Shown: positions 25,248 through 33,939 of the stretch, in pieces
Numbering within the stretch: the first letter of the stretch is position 1
Layout of the letters: the number at the start of each line of letters is the position of its first letter
Origin: Sphingobium yanoikuyae
GTDB taxonomy: Bacteria > Pseudomonadota > Alphaproteobacteria > Sphingomonadales > Sphingomonadaceae
NCBI RefSeq assembly: GCF_013001025.1
Contig: NZ_CP053021.1
Location: forward strand, 2,187,501-2,251,500
Reading direction: 5' to 3'
Length of the DNA: 64,000 nucleotides
Made by a program: the position numbers and the translations under genes
Notes under the pieces: model-generated
Told to the model about the DNA's origin: nothing
The model's input: the letters and a program-made list of their open reading frames with translations, nothing else
Databases searched by the model: none

Positions 25248-26483
25248 GTGATACAACAGCCGATCAATTTCCCGGCCCGGACCGAAAAGACAGACAGGAA
25301 GACGCAGTCGATCTGCTTCTTCTTCAACGCGCAGATCCATCATCTTCTGCACGCCATGCCGCTGGCACTGGAATTGTCGCATGATCCGCGCTTTCGCGTC
25401 GATATCATCGCGGCCGGCGCCGATCATATTGCGCTGGCCCGCGACCTAGCAGCCCGTCATGGCGGCGGCCGGCTGAACTTCATCCATCTCGACAATATCT
25501 GGCTGCGCAGCCTGTCCCATCTGTCGGGCCACGCCAGCCCGCCCAAGCTCGCTACCCTCCTCGTCGCGCGCCGCCGCCTCGCGCGCTATGACGCGATCGT
25601 CGTGCCCGAACGCACCTCGCTGCTGCTGCGCCGTCTCGGGCTGGCGGACAGCCGCTTCATCCATACCTGTCATGGCGCGGGCGACCGCGCGGTCGGCTAT
25701 GATCCGCGCATCGCGCTGTTCGACTTCGTCCTGCTGGCGGGCGAGAAGCAGCGCCGCCGGATGCTGGCGCAGGGCCTGATCCGCGAGGATCATTACGCCA
25801 TTGCCGGCTATGGCAAGTTCGACCTGACCCAGGGCCAACGCCCGGCCAGCCCCTTTACCGACAATCGCCCGATCATCCTCTACAACCCGCATTTCTCGCC
25901 GCGCCTCTCCTCCTGGCAGGCAATGGGAATGGATGTGCTGCGCCAGTTCGCGGCCGATGATCGCTTTAATCTGATCGTCGCGCCCCATGTCCGCCTGTTC
26001 GACAATCGCCGCAAGCGCGCCGCGGCCGAGCGCATGCTGGCTGAATTTGCCGCCCTGCCGCATGTCCATGTCGACCTCGGCAGCCGGGCGAGCGTTGACA
26101 TGAGCTATGTCCAGCTTGCCGCCGCCTATATCGGCGACGTGTCGAGCCAGATCTACGAATTCATCGCCACGCCGCGCCCCTGCCTCTTCCTCAACGGCCA
26201 TCGCGCGCAATGGCGCGACGATCCCAACTATGCTCATTGGCATTATGGCCCGGTCCATGAATCCGCCGATCGCATCCCGGACAAGGTCGCCGCCGCCATG
26301 GCCGCCCATGGCATGTATGACGCCGCCCAGCGACGCGGCCTGTCCGATACCTTCGCCAGCGGCGGCGCCCCCGCTTCGGCGCGCGCGGCCAGGGCCGTTG
26401 CGGATTATCTGACGCGCGGCGCACCGGCAGCGAGACCCGTTCCGACACTCTATCCGCTGCGGGAGGCGCTGCGCCATGGCTGA
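25248..26483 (+). CDS. CDP-glycerol glycerophosphotransferase-like protein
   Basis: A 411-residue GT-B-type protein similar to the C-terminal domain of TagB/TagF glycerophosphotransferases, which build polyol-phosphate polymers. Useful landmarks are FIHTCHGAGDRAVGYD, RPIILYNPHFSPRLSSW and YIGDVSSQIYEFIATPRP, the last matching the conserved GD-S-S motif. No signal peptide or membrane span. The start is GTG at 25248 with GGAG upstream. It overlaps the following glycosyltransferase by 8 bases. With its neighbours it probably helps make a surface polysaccharide; the real donor and acceptor are unknown. Confidence 0.78.
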   Translation: MIQQPINFPARTEKTDRKTQSICFFFNAQIHHLLHAMPLALELSHDPRFRVDIIAAGADHIALARDLAARHGGGRLNFIHLDNIWLRSLSHLSGHASPPKLATLLVARRRLARYDAIVVPERTSLLLRRLGLADSRFIHTCHGAGDRAVGYDPRIALFDFVLLAGEKQRRRMLAQGLIREDHYAIAGYGKFDLTQGQRPASPFTDNRPIILYNPHFSPRLSSWQAMGMDVLRQFAADDRFNLIVAPHVRLFDNRRKRAAAERMLAEFAALPHVHVDLGSRASVDMSYVQLAAAYIGDVSSQIYEFIATPRPCLFLNGHRAQWRDDPNYAHWHYGPVHESADRIPDKVAAAMAAHGMYDAAQRRGLSDTFASGGAPASARAARAVADYLTRGAPAARPVPTLYPLREALRHG

Positions 26484-27633
26484 TGCCGATCGTCGCCTCT
26501 GGCTCGTCGCCCGCGTCCATGCCCCCGATGAGGGCGGGGTCCAGACCTATGTGGCCGAAACCGCCCGCGCCTATGCCGCGCTGGGCTGGCGCGTCACCCT
26601 GTTCGCCAAATCCTCGGCCGGTCCGCGCCGGGTCAGCAGCGACGGCGTCGAACTGATCGATGTCGGCCCGACTTCGCGCATGCGGGTCTATGGCCGGCTG
26701 TTCCGCGCCATGGCCGGCGCCTGGCTGCGTGGTGAGCGCCCACAGGCGATCCATGCCTGCACCTGGCGCGCAGCCCTGCCTGCCCTCGCCTTTCCCCGCC
26801 CCCTCATCGTGACCATCCATGGCCGGGAAGTCGGTCGCCCGGCCGGTGGTGCCTTCGCCCTGCTGCGGCTGGTGCTGCGCCGCGCCCGGCGCATCGTCGC
26901 GGTCAGCGCCGTCACCCGCGACCTGCTGATACAGCGCCTGCCCGATCTCGCCGCGCGCACCATCGTCGCCTGGAACGGCGTCCGCATGCCGGCCGACCGC
27001 CCTACCACCGCGTTCCAGAATGGCGATGCACCCGCCCAGGTTCTCACCGTCTGCCGCCTCGTCGCGCGCAAGAATATTCCGGCCGCGATCGACGCCGCCG
27101 CTGCCTGCCTGCGCGAGGAGGCCTCGCTGCGCTACACCATCGTCGGCCGCGGCGTGGACGGCATCCGCATCCAGCAGACCGTGCGCCGCCACCAGTTGGA
27201 GGATCATGTCCGGCTGGCCGGCTATGTCTCCGACGCGGAACTGGCCGAGCAATATCGCGACGCCGACATCTTCCTCCACCCCCAGATCGCGCTGGAGGAT
27301 GGCGCCGAGGTGGAGGGCTTCGGCCTCAGCGTCGCCGATGCCATGGCACAGGGGCTGGCCTGCATCGTCGGCGCGGATGGCGGCCCGGCCGAACTGGTCC
27401 GCGACGGCGTCACCGGCCTGGTCGTCGACGGCAATTCCCTCGGCGCATTGCGCGCGGCGCTCGCGCTGCTGGCGCGCGATCCCGCGCTCTGCCGCCGGCT
27501 GGGCGATCAGGCGCGGATCTGGGCCGCGAACAACCTGTCGTGGGAACGGCATTGCCGCCTGATCCTGCACGAACTGCCGCCCCGTCGCCCCGCCCCGTCT
27601 CGCAGCACGCCCGCACTCACCGAAGGAGGATAG
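26476..27633 (+). CDS. Family 4-type glycosyltransferase
   Basis: A 385-residue retaining GT-B glycosyltransferase. The N-terminal half shows EGGVQTYVAETARAYAALGW, where an acceptor-side Gly-rich loop is expected. The C-terminal half shows VCRLVARKNIPAAIDA, YTIVGRGVDG and the nucleotide-sugar motif DGAEVEGFGLSVADAMAQG (about residues 275-293), which includes the EX7E glutamates. It should transfer a hexose from a nucleotide sugar on the cytoplasmic face. It is translationally linked to the upstream gene (8-base overlap), and the sulfotransferase starts one base after its stop. Confidence 0.9.
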   Translation: MADADRRLWLVARVHAPDEGGVQTYVAETARAYAALGWRVTLFAKSSAGPRRVSSDGVELIDVGPTSRMRVYGRLFRAMAGAWLRGERPQAIHACTWRAALPALAFPRPLIVTIHGREVGRPAGGAFALLRLVLRRARRIVAVSAVTRDLLIQRLPDLAARTIVAWNGVRMPADRPTTAFQNGDAPAQVLTVCRLVARKNIPAAIDAAAACLREEASLRYTIVGRGVDGIRIQQTVRRHQLEDHVRLAGYVSDAELAEQYRDADIFLHPQIALEDGAEVEGFGLSVADAMAQGLACIVGADGGPAELVRDGVTGLVVDGNSLGALRAALALLARDPALCRRLGDQARIWAANNLSWERHCRLILHELPPRRPAPSRSTPALTEGG

Positions 27634-27634
27634 G

Positions 27635-28654
27635 ATGCGCAACTACAGGGGCCCCATCATCCATATCGGCTATCACAAGACCGGAACCACCTGGTTCCAG
27701 GATATTTTCTATCCCGCCGTCCGCAATCGTCGCTACCTGCCCCGCGCTGTGGCACGGGCCGCCTTCCTGGAGGCCGGCGCGCTCCATTTCGAACCTGACC
27801 AGGCCCGCCACGAGCTGGGCCAGGACCGCGACGACATCATCCTGTGCGAGGAAAATCTGAGCGGCGGGCTGCATAATGGCGGGCTGGCCGGCAATCTTTC
27901 CAAGGATGTCGCCGGCCGCATCCGCGATACGCTGCCCGACGCGCAGATCGTCATCTTCGTGCGCGATCCCTGCTCGGCCATCGCGTCGGCCTATCTCCAA
28001 TATGTGAAGGGCGGCGGCACTTTCGGCATCCATCGCTATCTGTTCGGTCGTGACCGGCTCGGCCCGGTGGCGCCGGAGCGGGACGAGGCGCCCGGCTTCC
28101 GCCGTGAACATTTCGACTATGCCCGGCTGATCGCTCATTATGATCGGCTGTTCGGCGCGGACAATGTCCATGTCTTCCGCTATGAGGATTTTCGCGCCGA
28201 TCCGCGCGGCTTCGCCGCCGCCTATGCCGCCCGTTTCGGGCTGGACGTCACGCTCGACCGGCTGGACTGGGGCACACGCAACCCCTCCCCCGGCCGGCTT
28301 CTGCTCTGGGCCTTTCGCGCGGCCAATCTCTTCACCCGGCGCGCCGTCGCGGACAAGGACTGCCTGCTCCATCTGCCCGGCTGGTATGGGCTCAGCCGCA
28401 AACTGCTCCGCCGCGCCAATGCCTCGGGCCGCTTCGGCCGTCCGCTGCGCATGCGCGACATATTGGGCGAGGGCGCCATCGCCCATTTCAACGACTATTA
28501 TCGGCATGGCGAGGCCGCCATTGCCGACCGACTGGAACAACAGACATGCCGCGACGCGAAATCACGCGACGGGATGGCCGCGACGGCGCCGTCCTATGCT
28601 CGATCATGCAGAACAGCCACATCCTCCTTGCCGACGATGACGCAGCACTGCTGA
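27635..28654 (+). CDS. Sulfotransferase (PAPS-dependent)
   Basis: A sulfotransferase-fold protein of up to 339 residues that would move sulfate from PAPS to a hydroxyl, probably on a glycan made by its neighbours. The 5'-phosphosulfate loop is GYHKTGTTWFQD (residues 11-22), and the 3'-phosphate site is IVIFVRDPCSAIASAYLQY (about 104-122) with the expected Arg and Ser. The last ~30 residues (after ADRLEQQ) are low-complexity and overlap the response-regulator gene, so the functional protein may end earlier in evolution. It follows the GT4 gene by one base, forming a three-gene glycan operon. Confidence 0.87.
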   Translation: MRNYRGPIIHIGYHKTGTTWFQDIFYPAVRNRRYLPRAVARAAFLEAGALHFEPDQARHELGQDRDDIILCEENLSGGLHNGGLAGNLSKDVAGRIRDTLPDAQIVIFVRDPCSAIASAYLQYVKGGGTFGIHRYLFGRDRLGPVAPERDEAPGFRREHFDYARLIAHYDRLFGADNVHVFRYEDFRADPRGFAAAYAARFGLDVTLDRLDWGTRNPSPGRLLLWAFRAANLFTRRAVADKDCLLHLPGWYGLSRKLLRRANASGRFGRPLRMRDILGEGAIAHFNDYYRHGEAAIADRLEQQTCRDAKSRDGMAATAPSYARSCRTATSSLPTMTQHC

Positions 28655-29346
28655 CGTCGCTGTCGGACTATTTCGGCCGCTATGGCTTCGACGTCGACAC
28701 CGCCGCCAATCTCGCCGATATGCGCCGCCTTTCGGAAGAGGGTCATTATGACCTGTTGATCGCCGAACCGATGATGCCGGGCCAGCATACTGCCGGCCTG
28801 CTACGCGAATTCGCGTTCGAACGGCGCATCCCGGTCATCATCCACAGCCGCGCCAGCAGCGACATCGATCGCATCCTGGGCCTGGAAATGGGCGCGGAAG
28901 ATTATCTGACCAAGCCCTGCAACGCCCGCGAACTGCTCGCCCGCGCCAATGCGGCCCTGCGCGCCCGTCGCCGCCAGGCCGATGCCGGCACCATGGCTAC
29001 GGCACCGCGCGACAATAGCTGGGTCGCCTTCCAGGGCTGGCGCTTCGACCTTACCACCCGCCAGTTGTTCGATCCGAGCGGCGGCACCATCTCGCTGTCC
29101 GAGGGCGAATATCAGTTGCTGCGCGTCTTCGTGGCCAATGCGCGCCAGGTGCTCAACCGCCACCAGTTGCTCGATCAGGTCTATGGCGCGTCGAGCGACC
29201 ATTATGACCGCGCCATCGATGTCCAGCTGTGCCGTCTGCGTCGCAAATTGTCGGCCGGCGGGCTCAAGGGGCAGACGATCCGCACCGTGCGCAACGAAGG
29301 CTATATCTTCGTCCACCCCGTCACGGCTGGCAACGCCGCCAACTGA
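28606..29346 (+). CDS. OmpR-type response regulator with Glu in place of the phospho-acceptor Asp
   Basis: A 246-residue two-domain regulator. The receiver starts SHILLADDDAALL with the acidic pocket intact (D10-D12) and keeps the switch Ser and Lys (IIHSRASS; EDYLTKP), but the phosphorylation site reads LLIAEPMMPG, so Glu54 stands where Asp normally is. The C-terminal winged helix (SLSEGEYQLLRVFVANARQVLNR ... RAIDVQLCRLRRKL) is a normal PhoB/OmpR DNA-binding domain. ATG 28606 is chosen to give a standard receiver start; 28546 is in frame. It overlaps the sulfotransferase gene by 49 bases and has no adjacent histidine kinase. Glu can mimic phospho-Asp, so it may be constitutively on. Confidence 0.88.
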   Translation: MQNSHILLADDDAALLTSLSDYFGRYGFDVDTAANLADMRRLSEEGHYDLLIAEPMMPGQHTAGLLREFAFERRIPVIIHSRASSDIDRILGLEMGAEDYLTKPCNARELLARANAALRARRRQADAGTMATAPRDNSWVAFQGWRFDLTTRQLFDPSGGTISLSEGEYQLLRVFVANARQVLNRHQLLDQVYGASSDHYDRAIDVQLCRLRRKLSAGGLKGQTIRTVRNEGYIFVHPVTAGNAAN

Positions 29347-29370
29347 CCGCAATAAAAATCAGATTCATTA

Positions 29371-29400
29371 CCCCGCATATGAAAATATGTGGGGTTTTTT
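29371..29400 (+). terminator. Terminator after the response regulator
   Basis: CCCCGCATAT pairs with ATATGTGGGG (one G-U) around a GAAA loop and is followed by six T, about 24 bases after the stop. Confidence 0.92.
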
Positions 29401-29662
29401 CGTCATAAATCAAATATAATTACGACATTTCATAAATTATGAAATTACGTGAAACATACGCAACATTTCACAACATAATCAAAACTATCGTCATATCTGT
29501 TTTTTATTGGCAACAGCTTTGTTAAACCTTTGTGAAACACGGCAAATCGCGTTGACGCACTTCGTCGCACGCATACAAATCTCTCCATCGGCTCGCGTCA
29601 CCCCAAAGACAGAACCAACAGGGCGCGGGCCGGGATAAAATATCCCAAGGGAGATTATTTTC
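29401..29662. promoter_or_regulatory. AT-rich palindromic control region before a TonB receptor
   Basis: This stretch is unusually AT-rich for the window. It holds a perfect 19-base palindrome ATTTCATAAATTATGAAAT (29427-29445) and, just after, GTGAAA-N11-TTTCAC (29449-29471); TTTGTGAAAC recurs near 29528. Such spaced TTTCA/TGAAA half sites look like a dimer-binding operator. Near the gene, GGGATAAAATATCCC (29632-29646) can form a hairpin next to the AAGGGAG ribosome site. Confidence 0.5.
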
Positions 29663-32461
29663 ATGCCGTCTCACATCATGCGGCGCCTTTCGGCGTCGAC
29701 CATCCTGCTCGGCCTGGCGACCCCGGCCTTCGCGCAGACCAGCGCGGCGGATGATGGCGCGACCAGCGACACCATCGTCGTCACCGGTTCGCGCATCGCC
29801 CGCCCCGACCTGCAGCAGGCATCGCCGATCGCGATCGTCAGCGCGCAGGAATTGAAGCTCAGCGGCAAGGTCAACGTCGAATCGATCATCAATGACCTGC
29901 CCCAGCTGATCCCCAGCACGACGGCGGCATCCAATAATCCGGGCGGCGGCGTATCGACGGCCGACCTGCGCGGCCTGGGTGCCAACCGCACCCTGGTGCT
30001 GGTCGATGGGCGTCGCTACGTCTCCTATGACTCCAACCAGATCGTCGATCTCAACACCGTTCCGGCGGGCCTGATCGACCATGTCGAGGTCGTGTCGGGC
30101 GGCCGGTCCGCCGTCTATGGTTCGGATGCGATCGCCGGCGTCATCAACTTCGTGACCAAGCGCGACTTTTCCGGCGTGGAAGCAAACGCCAATTATCGCA
30201 TCAACCAGGCGGGCGACGGCGGCACTTTCAACACCAACCTGCTGATGGGTGGCAATTTCGCCGACGGTCGCGGCAACGCCACCTTCTATATCGACTATAC
30301 CAAGCGCGACGCCGTCCAGCAGTCGGCCCGCAGCTACACCAAGCAGGCCTATACCGATGACGGCGATGGCGGCCTGGCCGCCGGCGGCTCGGGCTCGATC
30401 CCCGGCACCCGCTTCGCCCTGGCCGGCACCCAGTATAAGTTCAACCAGGACGGCAGCTATTCGGCCTATGACGCGACGACCGACGCCTACAACTATGCGC
30501 CGGACAATTATCTGCAGGTGCCCCAGAAGCGCATCCTGCTGAGCGCCCAGACCCATTATGACGTCAACGATCACCTGACCGTCTATGCCGAGGGTCAGTT
30601 CATCAACAACCGGGTGAAGAACCGCCTGGCGTCCACGCCGTTCACCGGTTCGGTCTCGCTCGACGTCGACTCCTCCTTCCTTTCCCCGGAATCCCAGGCG
30701 CTGCTGTCGGCAGCGGACACCGATGGCGATGGCTATGCCACTGCCGCCATCTATCGCCGCCTCAACGAGGTCGGCGCCCGCATCTCCAATGTCGACAACA
30801 CCGCCTATCGCACCCTGATCGGTGCCAAGGGCCAGATTGCCGGCGACTGGAACTATGACGGCTATTACAGCTATTCGCGCACCAAGCAGGTCGAAACCCA
30901 GACCGGCAACGTATCGCGCAGCCGCGTGGAGCAGGCGCTCAAGACCACCTATGACAGCGACGGCAATCTGGTCTGTTCGGACACCAGCAATGGCTGCGTC
31001 CCGCTGAACATCTTCGGCGAAGGCAATATCAGCAGCGAAGCCGCCGCCTTCATCTCGATCCCGGTCAAGAATGTCAGCACCGTGACCGAACAGGTCGCCA
31101 GCTTCGCCGTCACCAACGGCAATCTGTTCGACCTGGGCGCCGGCCCGGCCGGTATTGCCTTCGGCGCCGAATATCGCTCCGAACATGGCAGCTATGATCC
31201 GGACTATGCCCTGTCCTCGGGCGACGTCGTCGGCTTCAACGCCGGTGAAGGCCTGTCGGGCGGCTATAATGTGAAAGAGCTGTTCGCCGAAATCGACGTG
31301 CCGCTGCTCGCCGATCTGCCGCTGGTCCACAAGCTCGACTTCAACGGCGCCTACCGCTTCTCGCATTACTCGACCGCAGCCAAGAATGTCGGCACCTTCT
31401 CGGCCGGCCTCATCTACGCGCCGATCAAGGACGTCACCTTCCGCGGCCAATATAGCCGGGCGGTGCGTGCGCCCACCGTCGCGGATCTCTATTCGGGCCA
31501 GTCGCAGGACTTCCCGACCGCGAACGATCCCTGCTCGACCGAGGACGCGACCACCAATGCCAGCCTGGCGGCCAGCTGCGTCGCGACTGGCGTGCCGTCG
31601 AGCGCGCTCGGCACCGACATCAACGGTGGCAGCTCGCAGATCGACTCGATCACCGGCGGCAACCCGAACCTGCGTGAGGAAAAATCGGACACCTGGACCG
31701 CAGGCGTCGTGCTCCAGCCCAGCTTCCTGCCGCGCTTCAGCCTGACGGTCGATTATTATCATATCAAGATCGACAATTACATTTCGACGCCGGGCACCGC
31801 GAACATCATCAAGGCCTGCTATGGCGATCAGTCCAATGGCTGGACGCCCTATGACAGCAGCTATTGCTCGCTGCTGCCGCGCAACGAGAACAGCTATGCG
31901 ATCGAGGGCGCGGAAAATCTCCTGTCCAACACTGGTGGTCTCAAGACCGAGGGCGTGGACTTCGAGATGAACTACAGCCTGCCGCTCAACTTCGGCGTGT
32001 TCGGCGCCAAGACCGGCAAGCTCAGCTTCCGCGTCGCGGGCACCCGCCTGATCCGTTACGACCTGAACCCGGTCGCGGCGATCCCGGAACTGAACCAGAG
32101 CTGCGCCGGTCGCTTCGGCGTCTATTGCGGCGATCCTTATTCCAAGCTGCGGCTCAACAACCGCATCACCTGGAGCAGCGGCCCGATCACCCTGGGCCTG
32201 ACCCATCGCTATCTGTCGAGCGTCCGCGACGACGACGATACGACCACCTATAGCGTCGAGAAGATCAAGGCCTACAACCTGTTCGACCTCGGCCTCCAGG
32301 TGCAGGCGACGGAAACCTTCGGCTGGTCGCTGGGCATGAACAACATGTTCAACAAGAAGCCGCCGATCATGGGCGACAACCAGCAGCAGTCGAATACCTA
32401 TCCGTCGACCTACGACGTCTATGGCCGCGCCTTCTTCGTGAACGCCTCGGTCAAGTTCTGA
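29663..32461 (+). CDS. TonB-dependent receptor, large type
   Basis: A 932-residue outer-membrane transporter driven by TonB-ExbBD. The signal peptide is about residues 1-25 (ends TPAFAQ). The TonB box/plug start is DTIVVTGSRIARPDLQQASP, and the plug continues with LRGLGANRTLVLVDGRR and HVEVVSGGRSAVYGSDAIAG. The remainder is a barrel with late-strand motifs (NLREEKSDTWTAGVV; FDLGLQVQATETFGWSLGMNN) and a C-terminal NASVKF ending in Phe. The N-terminal pattern is of the sphingomonad/xanthomonad receptors that take up saccharides, aromatics or metal chelates; substrate is unknown. Glycan genes and a sulfatase-activating enzyme nearby make a saccharide plausible. GGGAGA lies 11 bases before the ATG. 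Confidence 0.93.
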   Translation: MPSHIMRRLSASTILLGLATPAFAQTSAADDGATSDTIVVTGSRIARPDLQQASPIAIVSAQELKLSGKVNVESIINDLPQLIPSTTAASNNPGGGVSTADLRGLGANRTLVLVDGRRYVSYDSNQIVDLNTVPAGLIDHVEVVSGGRSAVYGSDAIAGVINFVTKRDFSGVEANANYRINQAGDGGTFNTNLLMGGNFADGRGNATFYIDYTKRDAVQQSARSYTKQAYTDDGDGGLAAGGSGSIPGTRFALAGTQYKFNQDGSYSAYDATTDAYNYAPDNYLQVPQKRILLSAQTHYDVNDHLTVYAEGQFINNRVKNRLASTPFTGSVSLDVDSSFLSPESQALLSAADTDGDGYATAAIYRRLNEVGARISNVDNTAYRTLIGAKGQIAGDWNYDGYYSYSRTKQVETQTGNVSRSRVEQALKTTYDSDGNLVCSDTSNGCVPLNIFGEGNISSEAAAFISIPVKNVSTVTEQVASFAVTNGNLFDLGAGPAGIAFGAEYRSEHGSYDPDYALSSGDVVGFNAGEGLSGGYNVKELFAEIDVPLLADLPLVHKLDFNGAYRFSHYSTAAKNVGTFSAGLIYAPIKDVTFRGQYSRAVRAPTVADLYSGQSQDFPTANDPCSTEDATTNASLAASCVATGVPSSALGTDINGGSSQIDSITGGNPNLREEKSDTWTAGVVLQPSFLPRFSLTVDYYHIKIDNYISTPGTANIIKACYGDQSNGWTPYDSSYCSLLPRNENSYAIEGAENLLSNTGGLKTEGVDFEMNYSLPLNFGVFGAKTGKLSFRVAGTRLIRYDLNPVAAIPELNQSCAGRFGVYCGDPYSKLRLNNRITWSSGPITLGLTHRYLSSVRDDDDTTTYSVEKIKAYNLFDLGLQVQATETFGWSLGMNNMFNKKPPIMGDNQQQSNTYPSTYDVYGRAFFVNASVKF

Positions 32462-32507
32462 TCGAGCTGCCGGATGGGCCTCCTCGCCTGTCCGGCACCT
32501 GCACCAC

Positions 32508-32546
32508 AAAAAAAGCGGCCGCCCTTTCGGACGGCCGCTTTTTTTC
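32508..32546. terminator. Bidirectional terminator
   Basis: AGCGGCCG and CGGCCGCT form a strong stem flanked by seven A and seven T, placed between the convergent TonB receptor and His-rich protein genes. Confidence 0.93.
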
Positions 32547-32563
32547 CTTGATCGACCGGCGCC

Positions 32564-33181
32564 TCAGCGTGGCGGATTGACCACCACATATTGCACCGAC
32601 GATCCGACATATTGCGGCTGATACCAGTTATTGCCGCACTGCGAATAGCTGATGCCATTGACGACCACGGTCGAACAATCTGGCGGTACGCTGCGCACGA
32701 TCGACCCGATCGCCGCCGCTGTCAGCGTCACCGCGGCCGCGGTCGCCACCGGATGCCAGTGATCGTCCCAATCATCATCCCACCGGTCATGGCGATGATG
32801 ATCATAATGGTCGTAGCGGCCCGGACCGCCCCCATGATGCCCACCGCCATGATCGACATTCACATGCACATTATTGACCGTGTTGTGATGCCGGTTGTGA
32901 TTGACATTGTTGATCGATCCGCCGCGCACGCCCGGCCGCCCGCCCGGATGGGACTTGCCCGGCCGCGCCGCATGGCCGCCACCTGATGGTCGTGCCGGTC
33001 GCGCACGCCCGCCACCGCCGCGATTACCACGCTTCCGGGGCGGCGCCGCCTCCGCCGTCGATGCGGCCATGCCCAGCACCAGCGCCGCCGATGACAGCAT
33101 GACCCGACCGATGACGACCGGTTCGGCCATCAGGGCAAGCGATGCGATGATGGCCAGGCCCCGTTTTGCCTCCATGCTCAT
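32564..33181 (-). CDS. His/Gly-rich secreted protein of unknown function
   Basis: A 205-residue protein with a long hydrophobic N-terminus (LSSAALVLGMAASTAEAA) that looks like a signal peptide, then an Arg/Gly/Pro segment, a His-rich stretch (HHGGGPGRYDHYDHHRHD, residues about 112-142) likely to bind metal, a hydrophobic Ala/Thr helix (ATAAAVTLTAAAIGSI), and a small C-terminal Cys pair domain (PPDCSTVVVNGISYSQCG). The Cys-containing tail with VVVNPP resembles small uncharacterised periplasmic domains. Its ATG overlaps the DUF2092 stop (ATGA), so the two are translated together. I do not assign a function. Confidence 0.72.
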   Translation of the reverse strand: MSMEAKRGLAIIASLALMAEPVVIGRVMLSSAALVLGMAASTAEAAPPRKRGNRGGGGRARPARPSGGGHAARPGKSHPGGRPGVRGGSINNVNHNRHHNTVNNVHVNVDHGGGHHGGGPGRYDHYDHHRHDRWDDDWDDHWHPVATAAAVTLTAAAIGSIVRSVPPDCSTVVVNGISYSQCGNNWYQPQYVGSSVQYVVVNPPR

Positions 33182-33939
33182 TTCGCCTCTCCCTTGCTCA
33201 GGTCGACCATGCGGATCGGATTGGCGCCGGCCGGCGCGGTGAAGGCGAGGTCAGCCGCCGACGGTCGCGCGCTGCCGTCCCAGCGCATCAGCGCGCTATA
33301 TTGCGGCATCGACGGATCATTCGTGTCGGTGATCACCATCTTGCAGGGCAACTGGCTGCTATCCTCGATCCATATCTGCCAGTCGACCTTTTCCTGGCGG
33401 AAGGCATAATGGGTACAGGTACGGCCGTCGATCGTCTCTGGGCGGATGACATAGCCCGACTTTATGCGGCTGCGCAGCGTCTGGTCCGTGCCCCAGGTGA
33501 ACAGGTCGGCCAGCGGCAGTTCGATACCATAGGTGGTGCGCAGGCTGTCGAGCGACTGGCCGATCGAACCGGTCACCGGCACGCTGGCATAATAGTTCAG
33601 GCGCGGCGCCAGCACCGTGAACTTGCCGCCGCCGAAATAATATTCCCGATTCTGAATGTCGGATGTGGCGACGATCTTGAACGCGTCGGGCTTGTGGACC
33701 TGAATGTCCAGCGCACCGGTGAACTGCAGCTTCTGCCCGGTATCCAGCACCACTTCGGTCGTCACATCGGCCTTCAGCGCGAAGCCGGGCAGCGCGATCA
33801 GCTTGGCGCTCATCTTGTCCATGGCGTCCATCGCCGCCGGCTCGACCACGCCCGCCGCCGGCGCAGCAGTCTGCGCATGGACAGTGGATGCGCCCAGCAA
33901 AGCCAGCGGCACACAGACACATTTTATCCTTGACCTCAT
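33178..33939 (-). CDS. DUF2092-family periplasmic protein
   Basis: A 253-residue secreted protein, signal peptide about residues 1-22 (ends TVHAQ). The mature part has the DUF2092 layout related to LolA/outer-membrane lipoprotein carriers: MDKMSAKLIALPGFALKADVTTEVV, LDIQVHKPDAFKIVA, WGTDQTLRSRIKSGYVI and YAFRQEKVDWQIWIE. These proteins probably form a half-barrel that binds a hydrophobic ligand. ATG 33939 has AGAAGGAG 6 bases before it; the frame opens further upstream without coding character. Paired with the His-rich protein by a 4-base overlap. Confidence 0.85.
   Translation of the reverse strand: MRSRIKCVCVPLALLGASTVHAQTAAPAAGVVEPAAMDAMDKMSAKLIALPGFALKADVTTEVVLDTGQKLQFTGALDIQVHKPDAFKIVATSDIQNREYYFGGGKFTVLAPRLNYYASVPVTGSIGQSLDSLRTTYGIELPLADLFTWGTDQTLRSRIKSGYVIRPETIDGRTCTHYAFRQEKVDWQIWIEDSSQLPCKMVITDTNDPSMPQYSALMRWDGSARPSAADLAFTAPAGANPIRMVDLSKGEAK

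Noticed and set aside
29522..32509. A ~995-codon open frame on the strand opposite the large TonB receptor
   Set aside because: It mirrors a gene with signal peptide, plug and barrel motifs. Long antisense frames are common at high G+C, and its product has no domain.
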